Of a DNA stretch of 64,000 bases, positions 48,149 through 57,307 are shown piece by piece (positions within the stretch are counted from its first letter, which is position 1; the number at the start of each line of letters is the position of its first letter). The position numbers were made by a program, and so were the translations under genes. The notes under the pieces were generated by a model, which did not search any database, was not told the origin of the DNA, and saw nothing but the letters and a program-made list of their open reading frames with translations. Source of the DNA: Nocardioides alkalitolerans (GTDB taxonomy: Bacteria > Actinomycetota > Actinomycetes > Propionibacteriales > Nocardioidaceae); the NCBI GenBank assembly GCA_038184435.1, contig CP116227.1, forward strand, positions 2,695,501 through 2,759,500, in the 5' to 3' direction.

Positions 48149-49852
48149 TCAGTCGCGCCGTACCGGCTCCATCGGCACCCGCACGCCGCGCTCGGCCGCG
48201 ACGTCGGCGGCGCGGGAGTAGCCCGCGTCGACGTGGCGCACGACGCCCATGCCGGGGTCGTTCGTGAGCACGCGCTCGATCTTCTCGGCGGCCAGCTCGG
48301 TGCCGTCGGCCACGATCACCTGGCCGGCGTGGATCGACCGGCCGATGCCGACCCCGCCGCCGTGGTGGATCGACACCCAGGTGGCGCCCGAGGCCGTGTT
48401 GACGAGCGCGTTGAGCAGCGCCCAGTCGGCGATCGCGTCGGAGCCGTCGAGCATGCCCTCGGTCTCGCGGTAGGGCGAGGCGACCGAGCCGCAGTCGAGG
48501 TGGTCGCGACCGATCACGACGGGGGCGGACAGCTCGCCCGAGGCGACCATCTCGTTGAAGCGGCGTCCGGCGCGGGCGCGCTCGCCGTACCCCAGCCAGC
48601 AGATCCGGGCGGGCAGCCCCTGGAAGTGGACGCGCTCGCCGGCCATCTCGATCCAGCGGTGGAGGCGCTCGTACTCCGGCTTCTCGTGACGCGGGAAGAG
48701 CTCGAGGATCGCGCGGTCGGTCGCCGCGATGTCCGCCGGGTCGCCCGACAGCGCCGCCCACCGGAAGGGGCCCATGCCCTCGCAGAACAGGGGCCGGATG
48801 TAGGCCGGCACGAACCCCGGGAACGCGAACGCCCGCTCGAAGCCGCCCTTGCGGGCCTCGTCACGGATGGAGTTGCCGTAGTCGAAGACCTCGGCGCCCG
48901 CCTCCTGCAGCGCCACCATGGCACGCACGTGCTCCGCCATCGAGGCCCGCGCCTGCGCGACGAAACCCTCCGGGTCGGAGGTGCGGCGCTGCTCCCACTC
49001 GCCGAACGGCACGCCTGCCGGCAGGTAGGCCAGCGGGTCGTGCGCCGAGGTCTGGTCGGTCACCACGTCGACGTCCACGCCGCGGCGCACGATCTCCGGC
49101 AGCACCTCGGCGGCGTTGCCGAGGAGCCCGATCGACAGCGGTCGACGCTCGTCGCGCGCCGCCGTCGCCAGGGCCAGCGCGTGGTCGAGGTCGTCGGCGC
49201 GGACGTCGAGGTAGCGGTGCTCGATGCGCCGGGCGATGCGCGCCTCGTCGACCTCGAGGCAGATGACGACGCCGTCGTTCATCGTGACCGCGAGCGGCTG
49301 CGCCCCGCCCATCCCGCCGAGGCCGGCGGTCACCGTGAGCGTTCCGGCGAGCGTGCCGCCGAACCGCCGGTCCGCGACCGCGGCGAAGGTCAGGTGGGTG
49401 CCCTGGAGGATGCCCTGGGTGCCGATGTAGATCCACGACCCGGCGGTCATCTGGCCGTACATGGTGAGCCCCAGGTCCTCCAGGCGCCGGAACTCCTCCC
49501 AGTTGGCCCAGTCGCCCACGAGGTTGGAGTTGACGATGAGCACCCGCGGCGACCACGTGTGGGTGCGCATGACCGCCACCGGCTTGCCGGACTGCACGAG
49601 CAACGTCTCGTCGTCGGCGAGGTCGGTGAGGCAGGCGACGATCGCGTCGTACGCCTCCCACGACCGCGCCGCCCGTCCCGTGCCGCCGTAGACGACGAGG
49701 TCGTCGGGTCGCTCGGCGTTCTCCGGGTCGAGGTTGTTCATCAGCATCCGCAGCGGCGCCTCGGTCTGCCACGAGCGCGCCGTGAGCGTGGAGCCGCGCG
49801 GTGCGCGGACGGGGCGAGCCCCGTGCGCCGGACGGGACGTGGTCGTGCTCAT
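48149..49852 (-). CDS. hutU: Urocanate hydratase
   Basis: HutU hydrates urocanate to imidazolone propionate with tightly bound NAD, the second step of histidine degradation. The 567-residue protein has the expected GLGGMGGAQPLAVTM (dinucleotide site), TDQTSAHDPL, and the family signature including FEGMGPFRWAALSG-like CEGMGPFRWAALSG. The ATG at 49852 overlaps the hutH stop (ATGA). hutI and a formimidoyl hydrolase are not in the window. Confidence 0.97.
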   Translation of the reverse strand: MSTTTSRPAHGARPVRAPRGSTLTARSWQTEAPLRMLMNNLDPENAERPDDLVVYGGTGRAARSWEAYDAIVACLTDLADDETLLVQSGKPVAVMRTHTWSPRVLIVNSNLVGDWANWEEFRRLEDLGLTMYGQMTAGSWIYIGTQGILQGTHLTFAAVADRRFGGTLAGTLTVTAGLGGMGGAQPLAVTMNDGVVICLEVDEARIARRIEHRYLDVRADDLDHALALATAARDERRPLSIGLLGNAAEVLPEIVRRGVDVDVVTDQTSAHDPLAYLPAGVPFGEWEQRRTSDPEGFVAQARASMAEHVRAMVALQEAGAEVFDYGNSIRDEARKGGFERAFAFPGFVPAYIRPLFCEGMGPFRWAALSGDPADIAATDRAILELFPRHEKPEYERLHRWIEMAGERVHFQGLPARICWLGYGERARAGRRFNEMVASGELSAPVVIGRDHLDCGSVASPYRETEGMLDGSDAIADWALLNALVNTASGATWVSIHHGGGVGIGRSIHAGQVIVADGTELAAEKIERVLTNDPGMGVVRHVDAGYSRAADVAAERGVRVPMEPVRRD

Positions 49853-51423
49853 GCCAGTTCTCCGATCTCCTGCTGGACGGCGGTGAGGAGCGCACCCGAG
49901 GCGACGAGCCCGACGGCCGCCTCGATCTCGGGGGCGAGGTGACGGTCGGGGCCCGCGCCGGCGACACCGGCCGCGCGCAGGGCGGCGACGGCCGCGCCCG
50001 TGCCGCGGGCGGGGCCGACGCCCAGCTCGGCGGTCCGCAGGTCGAGCGCGCGGGCACCGGTCATCGCCTCGACGGCCACGACCCGGGCCAGCGCGTCGAC
50101 CACGCGCCGCAGCTTCCGGGCGGCCGACCAGCCCATCGACACGTGGTCCTCCTGCATCGCCGAGGACGGGATCGAGTCGACGGAGGCCGGCACCGCGAGC
50201 CGCTTGAGCTCGGAGACGAGGGCCGCCTGCGTGTACTGCGCGATCATCAGCCCCGAGTCCACCCCCGGGTCGTGGGCGAGGAACGGGGGCAGCCCGTGGT
50301 TGCGGGCCCGGTCGAGGAACCGGTCCGTACGGCGCTCGCTGATCCCCGCGACGTCCGCGGCCGCGATCGCGAGGAAGTCCAGCACGTAGGCGACCGGCGC
50401 CCCGTGGAAGTTGCCGTTGGACTCGACGCGGCCGCCGGCGGGGTCGTCCGGGTCGACGAGGACCACCGGGTTGTCGATGGCCGACGCCAGCTCCCGGCCC
50501 GCCACGAGCGCCGCGTGGTCCACCGTGTCGCGCGCCGCGCCGTGGACCTGGGGCGAGCAGCGCAGGGAGTAGGCGTCCTGCACGCGGTTGCAGTCGGGCC
50601 CGCGGTGGGACGCCACCACCGGCGAGTCCGCCAGCAGCCGGCGCAGGTTGGCCGCCGAGGCGCCCTGGCCCGGGTGGGGGCGCAGCGCCTGCAGGTCGGC
50701 GGCGAACACCCGGTCGGTGCCCAGCTGCGCCTCGACGCTCATCGCCGCGGCGACGTCGGCCGTCGCGAGGAGCATCCGCAGGTCGGCGATCGCCAGGACG
50801 AGCATCCCCAGCATCCCGTCGGTGCCGTTGATGAGGGCGAGACCCTCCTTCTCGGCCAGCTCGACGGGCACGAGGCCGGCCGCGGCGAGCGCGTCGGCCG
50901 CCGGGCGCAGCACGCCGTCCGCGTCCCGCACGTCGCCCTCGCCCATGAGCGCCAGCGCGCAGTGCGACAGGGGCGTGAGGTCGCCGGAGCACCCCAGCGA
51001 CCCGAACTCGTGCACCACCGGCGTGATCCCCGCGTCCAGCACCGCCGCCAGCAGGGCGGCGGTCCCGCGGCGTACGCCGGTGCGCCCGGTCGCCAGCGTC
51101 GAGAGCCGCAGCAGCATGAGCGCGCGCGTCACCTCCCGCTCGACCTCCGGACCGGTCCCGGCCGCGTGGGAGCGCACCAGCGAGCGCTGCAGGTCACGGC
51201 GACGGCTCGCCGGGATGTGGCGCGTGGCGAGGGCACCGAAGCCGGTGGACACGCCGTACGACGGCGTGGGCGCCGCCGCCAGGCCCTCGACGACGCCGCG
51301 GGCCCGGTCGATCGCGGCGAGCGCGTCGTCGCCCAGCCGCACCCCGGCGCCGTGGCGCGCGACCGCGACGACCTCCTCGGGGCTCAGGGGTCCGGTGCCG
51401 ACGACGACCTGCGGGAAGCTCAT
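49849..51423 (-). CDS. hutH: Histidine ammonia-lyase
   Basis: HutH deaminates L-histidine to urocanate. The 524-residue protein has SYGVSTGFGALA and the prosthetic-group segment GSLGCSGDLTPLSH. The three residues that cyclise to MIO are Cys145-Ser146-Gly147 rather than the textbook Ala-Ser-Gly. I believe Cys at the first position also occurs in other actinobacterial HutH, but have not checked. Start ATG at 51423; the stop overlaps the hutU start. It follows the topA terminator. Confidence 0.96.
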   Translation of the reverse strand: MSFPQVVVGTGPLSPEEVVAVARHGAGVRLGDDALAAIDRARGVVEGLAAAPTPSYGVSTGFGALATRHIPASRRRDLQRSLVRSHAAGTGPEVEREVTRALMLLRLSTLATGRTGVRRGTAALLAAVLDAGITPVVHEFGSLGCSGDLTPLSHCALALMGEGDVRDADGVLRPAADALAAAGLVPVELAEKEGLALINGTDGMLGMLVLAIADLRMLLATADVAAAMSVEAQLGTDRVFAADLQALRPHPGQGASAANLRRLLADSPVVASHRGPDCNRVQDAYSLRCSPQVHGAARDTVDHAALVAGRELASAIDNPVVLVDPDDPAGGRVESNGNFHGAPVAYVLDFLAIAAADVAGISERRTDRFLDRARNHGLPPFLAHDPGVDSGLMIAQYTQAALVSELKRLAVPASVDSIPSSAMQEDHVSMGWSAARKLRRVVDALARVVAVEAMTGARALDLRTAELGVGPARGTGAAVAALRAAGVAGAGPDRHLAPEIEAAVGLVASGALLTAVQQEIGELA

Positions 51424-51470
51424 GGGTCCATCGAACGGCGGCGGCGACCGCGCCACCAGAGGACGCCGGC

Positions 51471-51500
51471 GGCCCCTGTCTCGGATGCGAGACAGGGGCC
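51471..51500 (-). terminator. Terminator after topA
   Basis: A 12-bp perfect stem, GGCCCCTGTCTC with its complement, and a 6-base loop lie 17 bases after the topA stop and before hutH on the same strand. Confidence 0.75.
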
Positions 51501-51516
51501 GTCGGTGGGGCCTGCG

Positions 51517-54288
51517 TCAGGACTTCTCGGCCGCGGCCTTCTTCGTCGTCGCGGCGGTCTTCTTGGCCGCCGTCTTCTTCGCCGTCGCCTTCTTCGCCGT
51601 GGCCTTCTTGGCCGTGGCCTTCTTGGCCGTGGCCTTCTTCGCGGGTGCCTTCTTCGCGCCCTTCTTGGCCGCCTTCTTCGCGGGGCCCTTGGCACGACGC
51701 TCCGCGAGGAGCTCGGCCGCGCGCTCGAGGGTGACGGCCTCGACGGAGTCGTCCTTGCGGAGGGTGGCGTTGTACTCGCCGTCCGTCACGTACTCCCCGA
51801 AGCGCCCCGCCTTGACCACGATGGGCTGCCCGGAGACCGGGTCGTTGCCCAGCTCCTTGAGCGGCGGCGCGGCGGCGGCACGGCCCCGCTGCTTCGGCTG
51901 GGCATAGATCGCCAGCGCCTCGTCGAGCGTGATGTCGAAGATCTGGTCCTCGCTCGTCAGGGACCGCGAGTCGGTGCCCTTCTTGAGGTAGGGCCCGTAC
52001 CGGCCGTTCTGCGCGGTGATCTCGACGCCCTCCGCGTCGGTGCCGACCACCCGCGGCAGGCTGAGCAGCTTGACCGCGTCGTCGAGGCCGATCGTGTCGA
52101 GCGCCATCGAGCTGAGCAGCGAACCGGTGCGCGGCTTGGCGCTCTTCGGCGCGTCCTCGGGCAGCAGCTCCGTGACGAACGGCCCGTAGCGACCGTTCTT
52201 CGCGACGACGACCAGGCCCGTCTCCGGGTGACGGCCCAGCTCCCGCTCCTCGCCCGCGGGGTTGGCCAGCAGCTCCTGCGCCTTCTCCAGCGTCAGCTCG
52301 TCGGGGGGCAGGTCGTCGGGCACGTTGGCGCGCTTCGCCAGCGGCGTGCCGTCGTCGCCCGGACCCTCGAGGTACGGCCCGTACTTGCCCACCCGCAGCT
52401 GGATGCCCGAGTCCTCGCCGTCGTCCGTGCCACCGAACGGCACCGGGAACGTCGCGAGCTCCTTCGCGTCGATGTCGCCCAGCTCGTTGACCAGCGTCTT
52501 GAGGCCGTCCACGTCGCCGGCCCCGAAGTAGAACTCCGCCAGCTCGGTGTTGCGGTCGGAGCGACCCGCCGCGATCTCGTCGAGCACGTCCTCCATCTGG
52601 GCCGTGAACTCGTAGTCGATCTGGCGCGGGAAGTGCTCGGTCAGCAGCCGCACGACGGAGAACGCCAGCCAGGCCGGCACCAGCGCCGTGCCCTTCTTGT
52701 AGACGTAGCCCCGGTTGAGGATGGTGCCGATGATCGACGCGTACGTCGACGGGCGACCGATCTCCCGGTCCTCCAGCTCCTTGATGAGCGTGGCCTCGGT
52801 GTAGCGGGCCGGGGGCTTCGTCTCGTGACCCGCCGCCGCGAGGCTGGCCGCGGAGACCGCGTCACCCTCCGCCAGCTGGGGCAGGCGCGTCTCCGCGTCG
52901 TCCGACGCGGCGCCGTGGTCGGTGCCCTCGACGTACGCCTTGAGGAAGCCGTGGAACGTGATGACGCGACCGGAGGCGCCGAAGACGACGTCCTCGCCCG
53001 TCGCGGCCGCGCCGCCGACGCGGATCGACACGGTCTGGCCGACGGCGTCCCGCATCTGGGAGGCGACGGTGCGCATCCAGATGAGCTCGTAGAGCCGGAA
53101 CTGCTCACCGGTGAGACCCGTCTGCGCCGGGGTGCGGAACGACTCGCCCGCTGGGCGGATCGCCTCGTGCGCCTCCTGCGCGTTCTTGACCTTGCTCGCG
53201 TAGACGCGGGGGGCGTCGGGCACGTACTCCGCGCCGTACAGCTCCCGCACCTGGGCGCGCGCGGCCTGCACCGCGCTGTCCGACAGCGTGGTCGAGTCGG
53301 TGCGCATGTAGGTGATGAAGCCGTTCTCGTAGAGCCGCTGCGCCACCGACATCGTGACGCTCGCGCTCATGCCGAGCTTGCGCGACGCCTCCTGCTGGAG
53401 CGTCGTCGTGCGGAACGGTGCGTAGGGCGAGCGCTTGTAGGGCTTCGACTCCACCGAGCGCACGTCGAACGTCGTCTCCCCGAGCGCGCTCACGAGCGCC
53501 TCGGCCCGGGCCCGGTCGAGGTGGACGACCTTGCCGGCCGCCGCCTGCTTCAGCTGGCCGTCGGGGCCGAAGTCGGAGCCGCGCGCGACGCGCGCCCCGT
53601 CGACGGAGTGCACCTTGGCCGGGAACATGCGCTGCTCGTGCTTCGAGCCGGCGTCGAAGGTGCCCTCGAGGTCCCAGTACGACGCCACGCGGAAGCGCAT
53701 GCGCTCGGACTCGCGGTCGACCACCAGGCGGGTGGCGACCGACTGCACGCGGCCCGCGGAAAGGCCGCTCATCACCTTGCGCCACAGCACGGGCGAGACC
53801 TCGTAGCCGTAGAGACGGTCGAGGATGCGCCGCGTCTCCTGCGCCTCGACGAGGTCCATCGCCAGCTCACGCGGGTTCTCCGCGGCCTCACGGATCGCCT
53901 GCTCGGTGATCTCGTGGAACACCATGCGCTTGACGGGGATGTTCTTCGGCTTCAGCTCGTCGAGCAGGTGCCACGCGATGGCCTCACCCTCGCGGTCGCC
54001 GTCGGTGGCGAGGAAGAGCTCGTCGGCGTCCTTCACCAGGCTCTTGAGCTTGCTGATGTGGGCCTTCTTGTCGCGCGGCACCACGTAGTAGGGCTGGAAG
54101 CCGTTGTCGACGTCCACCGCGAGGCGGCCCCACGGCTTGTCCTTGATCTTGGCCGGGGTGTCGGCGGCGTTGTTGGGGAGGTCGCGGATGTGGCCGATCG
54201 ACGACTCCACCACGAAGTCCTTGCCCAGGTAGCCCGCGATCTTCCGAGCCTTCGTCGGCGACTCAACGATCACCAGCTTGTGTGCCAC
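51517..54288 (-). CDS. topA: DNA topoisomerase I
   Basis: TopA relaxes negative supercoils. The 923-residue type IA enzyme has an N-terminal Toprim domain (KLVIVESPTKARKIAGYLG, LATDGDREGEAI) and the catalytic Tyr327 in FITYMRTDS. Its C-terminal repeats (GRYGPYLKKG, GRFGEYVTDGEYNATL) lack zinc-finger cysteines, as in mycobacteria. It ends in a Lys/Ala-rich tail (AKKATAKK repeats) of about 60 residues. GTG at 54288 after GGGAAGA. Confidence 0.97.
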   Translation of the reverse strand: MAHKLVIVESPTKARKIAGYLGKDFVVESSIGHIRDLPNNAADTPAKIKDKPWGRLAVDVDNGFQPYYVVPRDKKAHISKLKSLVKDADELFLATDGDREGEAIAWHLLDELKPKNIPVKRMVFHEITEQAIREAAENPRELAMDLVEAQETRRILDRLYGYEVSPVLWRKVMSGLSAGRVQSVATRLVVDRESERMRFRVASYWDLEGTFDAGSKHEQRMFPAKVHSVDGARVARGSDFGPDGQLKQAAAGKVVHLDRARAEALVSALGETTFDVRSVESKPYKRSPYAPFRTTTLQQEASRKLGMSASVTMSVAQRLYENGFITYMRTDSTTLSDSAVQAARAQVRELYGAEYVPDAPRVYASKVKNAQEAHEAIRPAGESFRTPAQTGLTGEQFRLYELIWMRTVASQMRDAVGQTVSIRVGGAAATGEDVVFGASGRVITFHGFLKAYVEGTDHGAASDDAETRLPQLAEGDAVSAASLAAAGHETKPPARYTEATLIKELEDREIGRPSTYASIIGTILNRGYVYKKGTALVPAWLAFSVVRLLTEHFPRQIDYEFTAQMEDVLDEIAAGRSDRNTELAEFYFGAGDVDGLKTLVNELGDIDAKELATFPVPFGGTDDGEDSGIQLRVGKYGPYLEGPGDDGTPLAKRANVPDDLPPDELTLEKAQELLANPAGEERELGRHPETGLVVVAKNGRYGPFVTELLPEDAPKSAKPRTGSLLSSMALDTIGLDDAVKLLSLPRVVGTDAEGVEITAQNGRYGPYLKKGTDSRSLTSEDQIFDITLDEALAIYAQPKQRGRAAAAPPLKELGNDPVSGQPIVVKAGRFGEYVTDGEYNATLRKDDSVEAVTLERAAELLAERRAKGPAKKAAKKGAKKAPAKKATAKKATAKKATAKKATAKKTAAKKTAATTKKAAAEKS
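51556..51690. repeat. 15-bp-type coding repeats in the topA lysine tail
   Basis: Near-identical units such as CTTCTTGGCCGTGGC repeat several times, encoding AKKAT on the minus strand. Such tails are known to aid processivity in actinobacterial TopA. Confidence 0.75.
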
Positions 54289-54489
54289 TCTTCCCAACTC
54301 CCAGCTCGATCGGTGACGGACGGGACCGGCTCCCGTGCCCCCACGGCGGGTCACAGTAGCGCGATCCACCGACGGCCGGACCGGGTGGAGCCACGGGCCC
54401 TGTGGACAGACGTTCGACAACACCCCGCGTCGCGGGCAGCGTGGGACCCCCGGGAGAGTCCCGGACCGACGACACCCACGGGAGCCACC

Positions 54490-55342
54490 TTGTCCCACCA
54501 CTGGCCTGAGGACCCCTTCCGCGAGCCCTTCGGGGACCACCTCTTCGCCGACGTCCGTCCGGGCGAGCGCGTCACGCACCTCGTGCTGCTCGACGGCCGG
54601 CTCGTCGACGCCTGGTCGTCGGACGTCGCCGGCACCCGGTGGGAGCCGATCGCGCGCGCCCTCGACCGCGAGCGCCGCCCGCCCGCCCCGCCGGCCGTCG
54701 GGGTCGTGGCGGCCCCACCTCCGCCCCCGCACGAGCTGGTCCTGGCGTGGCTCGACACCGTGGTGGGCGGGCGCGAGGCCCTCCTGGCCCTCGACGGGCG
54801 CGCCAGTGCCGTCGACCCCGGAACCGCCGTCCGGCCTCGCGCCCGCCGTCGCCGAGCGGCGCGCCGTCGTGCGCGACCTGGTCGGGGCGGTGGCCGAGGA
54901 GGTGTTCGACGACGACGTCGCGGCGACGCTGCAGCAGGTCGTGGACCTGCTCGCCGTCGAGGAGCCCGACCTGCTGACGGGAGCGCTCTCCGCGCTGCAG
55001 GTGGCCGGAGGCGTGTGCTGGCTCGTCGGCCGGGCCAACGCCCTGTTCGGCGGTGGGGTCACGCAGAGCACGGTCCGGGACCTGCTCGGGCTGGCGACCC
55101 CGCTGACGGGCGGTGGCCAGGCCGTCCGCGGCGCCCTGGGCGTCGCGTGGCCGGAGGCCTCACCGCCGCCGTCGTGGACCGGGGGGCGCCTGCTCGCCAC
55201 CGGGCGACCGGAGGTGCTCACCCGCCGCGTGCGGCGCCAGCTGGTGCGCAGCCGTGACCGCGCGCTGGCCGAGCTCGACCGCGTACGGCGCGAGCAGGCG
55301 TCCGCCGATGCGACGCCCGACGCGGCGCCGGACGCCGCCTAG
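54490..55342 (+). pseudogene. Frameshifted gene of unknown function (or sequencing error)
   Basis: The coding signal starts with TTG at 54490 (GGGAG six bases upstream) and reads SHHWPEDPFREPFGDHLFAD onward in one frame to about 54830. From there GC3-rich, protein-like sequence continues in the next frame (APAVAERRAVVRDLVGAV) to the stop at 55342. The first frame turns into an Arg-rich shadow after the switch. Dropping one base near 54826-54833 would rejoin the halves into about 283 residues. The second half could alternatively start at a GTG at 54869. Family not recognised. Confidence 0.65.
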
Positions 55343-55372
55343 GGGACCGGACCCGCGAGGACGTGCGGCGAC

Positions 55373-56884
55373 TCAGACCTCGAGGAAGCCGTCGGCCACG
55401 AGGCCGCGGACGACCGGCACGTAGGTGCGCCGCAGCTCGGCCGCGTCCTCGTCGAGGAGCTGCCCGAGGGCGTCGAGGATCTGCCCCACCGTGAGGTCCC
55501 CGTCGCTCGCCCCGACGAGGCCGGCCGTCACGGTGTCGGCCGCGTGGCCCCGGCGGAAGCCTCGCTGCTGACGGAGCACGATCGCCTCCGGGTCGGCCGC
55601 GCCGGGCTCACCGAACGATTCCTGCCGCACGTCCGAGCGCACCCGCAGGCGGGCGTCGAGGAGGGCCGCGTCGTCGAGGGCGGCAAGGTCGTCGACCGCG
55701 TCCCCCCAGGCGCCGATCGCACCGGCGATGGGCTGCTCGACCTCGTAGGGCCACTCCTCCAGGCGCAGCGTGGCGTCGCCCGCGGCGCCGTCCGGACGGC
55801 GGCGCAGGTTGATCCAGCCGAAGCCGACGCCCTCGATGCCCTGGTCGGCAAACCACGAGAGCCAGGTGTCGTACCGCCGGAGGTACTCCGGCGTGCCCGT
55901 CGCGCCCTCGTCGGCGAGCCAGAGCTCGACGTACGCCGCGGGGTCGAGCACCTCGCGCTGCACGACGAACGCGTCGCTGACGATGCCCTCGTCGGTCGGG
56001 CCGAGCCATCGGGCCAGCCGCTCGTCCCAGGGGGTGCCCGTCGTGATCACCCAGTTCGCGAGCACCTGGCACCACCCGCCCGGCGTGAGGTGGCGGGGCG
56101 CGGTGCGCACGATGTCCTCGACGACGCGGTCGCCGGGCAGGCCCGAGTCGCGGTAGACGAGGCGCTCGCCCGTGCCGGGCGAGATGACGAACGGCGGGTT
56201 GGTGGCGATGAGGTCGAACTGCTCGTCCCGCACCGGCTCGAAGTAGGAGCCGTCGCGCACCTCGATGCCGGTGAGGTCGTTGAGCGCGGCGTTGAAGCGG
56301 GCCAGGCGGAGCGCACGCGCGTTGACGTCCGTCGCCACCACGCGCGCGGCGTGGGTGGCGAGGTGCAGGGCCTGCACGCCGCAGCCCGTGCCCAGGTCGA
56401 GCGCGCTGACGACGTCGTCGCGCAGGGTGAGCTGCGCCAGGGACGTCGAGGCGGAGCTGATGCCCAGCACGTGGTCGGCGCTCACGCGGTTGGGCAGCCC
56501 GTCGAGCCCCGGCGTGAGGTCGCTGGCCACCCAGAGGTCGTGGTCGCCCGCGGCGTCGGGCGCCGCGTAGGGACGACAGTCGAGGCGGGCCCGCACCTCA
56601 CCGACCGAGGTCTCGAGGAAGCCCTCCACCGCCAGCCGGTCAACGAGGTCGGGCAGGGCGGCCTCGGCGTCGCCGCGGGTGACGGCGGTCTGCAGGAGGA
56701 AGAGGCGCGTCAGCGTCGCCAGCGGAGAGCCGTCGGACGTGCGGGCGAGCCCGGGAGCGGTCTGGTTGCGCGCGAGCGCCGCGTGCGCCGTGGTCCCGAG
56801 GAGGTCGGCGACGGCGTCGTACGTGAACCCCGCCCCCAGCAGGGCGTCGCGGAGACGGTGGGGCAGCGTCGACGAGTCGGTCAC
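55373..56884 (-). CDS. PrmC/HemK-like class I methyltransferase with extra N- and C-terminal domains
   Basis: The 503-residue protein has a central methyltransferase core: ALDLGTGCGVQALHLATHA (SAM loop), VVATDVNARALRLARFNAAL and the catalytic tetrapeptide in DLIATNPPFVISPG. NPPF/NPPY enzymes methylate amide or exocyclic nitrogens in Gln, adenine or guanine. An N-terminal helical domain (1-115) and a C-terminal domain (about 310-503) are added, as in an actinobacterial family near topA. Target unknown. Its leader contains the triple hairpin at 56917-57008. Confidence 0.88.
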   Translation of the reverse strand: MTDSSTLPHRLRDALLGAGFTYDAVADLLGTTAHAALARNQTAPGLARTSDGSPLATLTRLFLLQTAVTRGDAEAALPDLVDRLAVEGFLETSVGEVRARLDCRPYAAPDAAGDHDLWVASDLTPGLDGLPNRVSADHVLGISSASTSLAQLTLRDDVVSALDLGTGCGVQALHLATHAARVVATDVNARALRLARFNAALNDLTGIEVRDGSYFEPVRDEQFDLIATNPPFVISPGTGERLVYRDSGLPGDRVVEDIVRTAPRHLTPGGWCQVLANWVITTGTPWDERLARWLGPTDEGIVSDAFVVQREVLDPAAYVELWLADEGATGTPEYLRRYDTWLSWFADQGIEGVGFGWINLRRRPDGAAGDATLRLEEWPYEVEQPIAGAIGAWGDAVDDLAALDDAALLDARLRVRSDVRQESFGEPGAADPEAIVLRQQRGFRRGHAADTVTAGLVGASDGDLTVGQILDALGQLLDEDAAELRRTYVPVVRGLVADGFLEV

Positions 56885-56916
56885 GAACGCCGAGCCTAGC
56901 GTTGCCGGGGCGGCGA

Positions 56917-57008
56917 CACTTTCCCCGGTCAGCCGGGGAAAGTGCCGCTTTGACCATCAAATTTGATGGTCAAAGCGGTCGGTTCCCCGGTCAGCCGGGG
57001 AACTGACC
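56917..57008. repeat. Three hairpins placed end to end
   Basis: Hairpin 1 (56917-56944): CACTTTCCCCGG, loop TCAG, perfect 12-bp stem. Hairpin 2 (56945-56978): a perfect 34-bp palindrome with centre CAAATTTG, AT-rich in a GC-rich setting. Hairpin 3 (56977-57008): 14-bp stem with one mismatch and the same TCAG loop. Hairpins 1 and 3 share the 20-base core from TTCCCC to GGGGAA. The unit lies 33-124 bases upstream of the methyltransferase start, beyond the cspA terminator. Confidence 0.9.
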
Positions 57009-57036
57009 GCCCCCGGCTCGGGCCCAACAACGAGGA

Positions 57037-57068
57037 AAGGCCCCTCCCGCCGGAGCGGGAGGGGCCTT
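57037..57068 (-). terminator. Terminator after cspA
   Basis: A 14-bp perfect stem (AAGGCCCCTCCCGC and complement) with a 4-base loop, followed on the minus strand by TCCTCGTTGTT, lies 36 bases after the cspA stop. Confidence 0.85.
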
Positions 57069-57103
57069 CCTGAGGAGGTGACCCGAAGGTCACTCCGCCG
57101 CGA

Positions 57104-57307
57104 TCAGACGGGGCGGACGTTCTCCGCCTGCGGGCCCTTGGGGCCCTGCGTGACGTCGAACTCGACCTTCTGGTTCTCGTCGAGGGACTTGTAGCCCTGC
57201 GTCTGGATGGCCGAGTAGTGCACGAAGACGTCGTCGCCGCCGTCCTCCTGCGCGATGAAGCCGAAGCCCTTCTCAGCGTTGAACCACTTCACGGTGCCCA
57301 GAGTCAT
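57104..57307 (-). CDS. cspA: Cold-shock protein
   Basis: The 67-residue protein is a single cold-shock domain: GTVKWFNAEKGFGFI (RNP1) and DVFVHYSAIQ (RNP2), ending VTQGPKGPQAENVRPV. It binds single-stranded RNA and DNA and acts as an RNA chaperone. It starts with ATG at 57307 after AAGGAGAAG. As in M. tuberculosis (cspA Rv3648c, topA Rv3646c), it lies near topA. Confidence 0.97.
   Translation of the reverse strand: MTLGTVKWFNAEKGFGFIAQEDGGDDVFVHYSAIQTQGYKSLDENQKVEFDVTQGPKGPQAENVRPV

Noticed and set aside
49801..55257. Very long plus-strand open frame (1818 codons) opposite hutH and topA
   Set aside because: It is the antisense shadow of hutH and topA: GC-rich codon bias on one strand removes stops on the other, and its product is low-complexity Arg/Gly/Leu. 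Only its last part, from TTG 54490, is protein-like.
57266..57307. Alternative start codons for cspA further upstream
   Set aside because: The cold-shock domain begins at the third codon from the ATG at 57307, which has a strong ribosome site.
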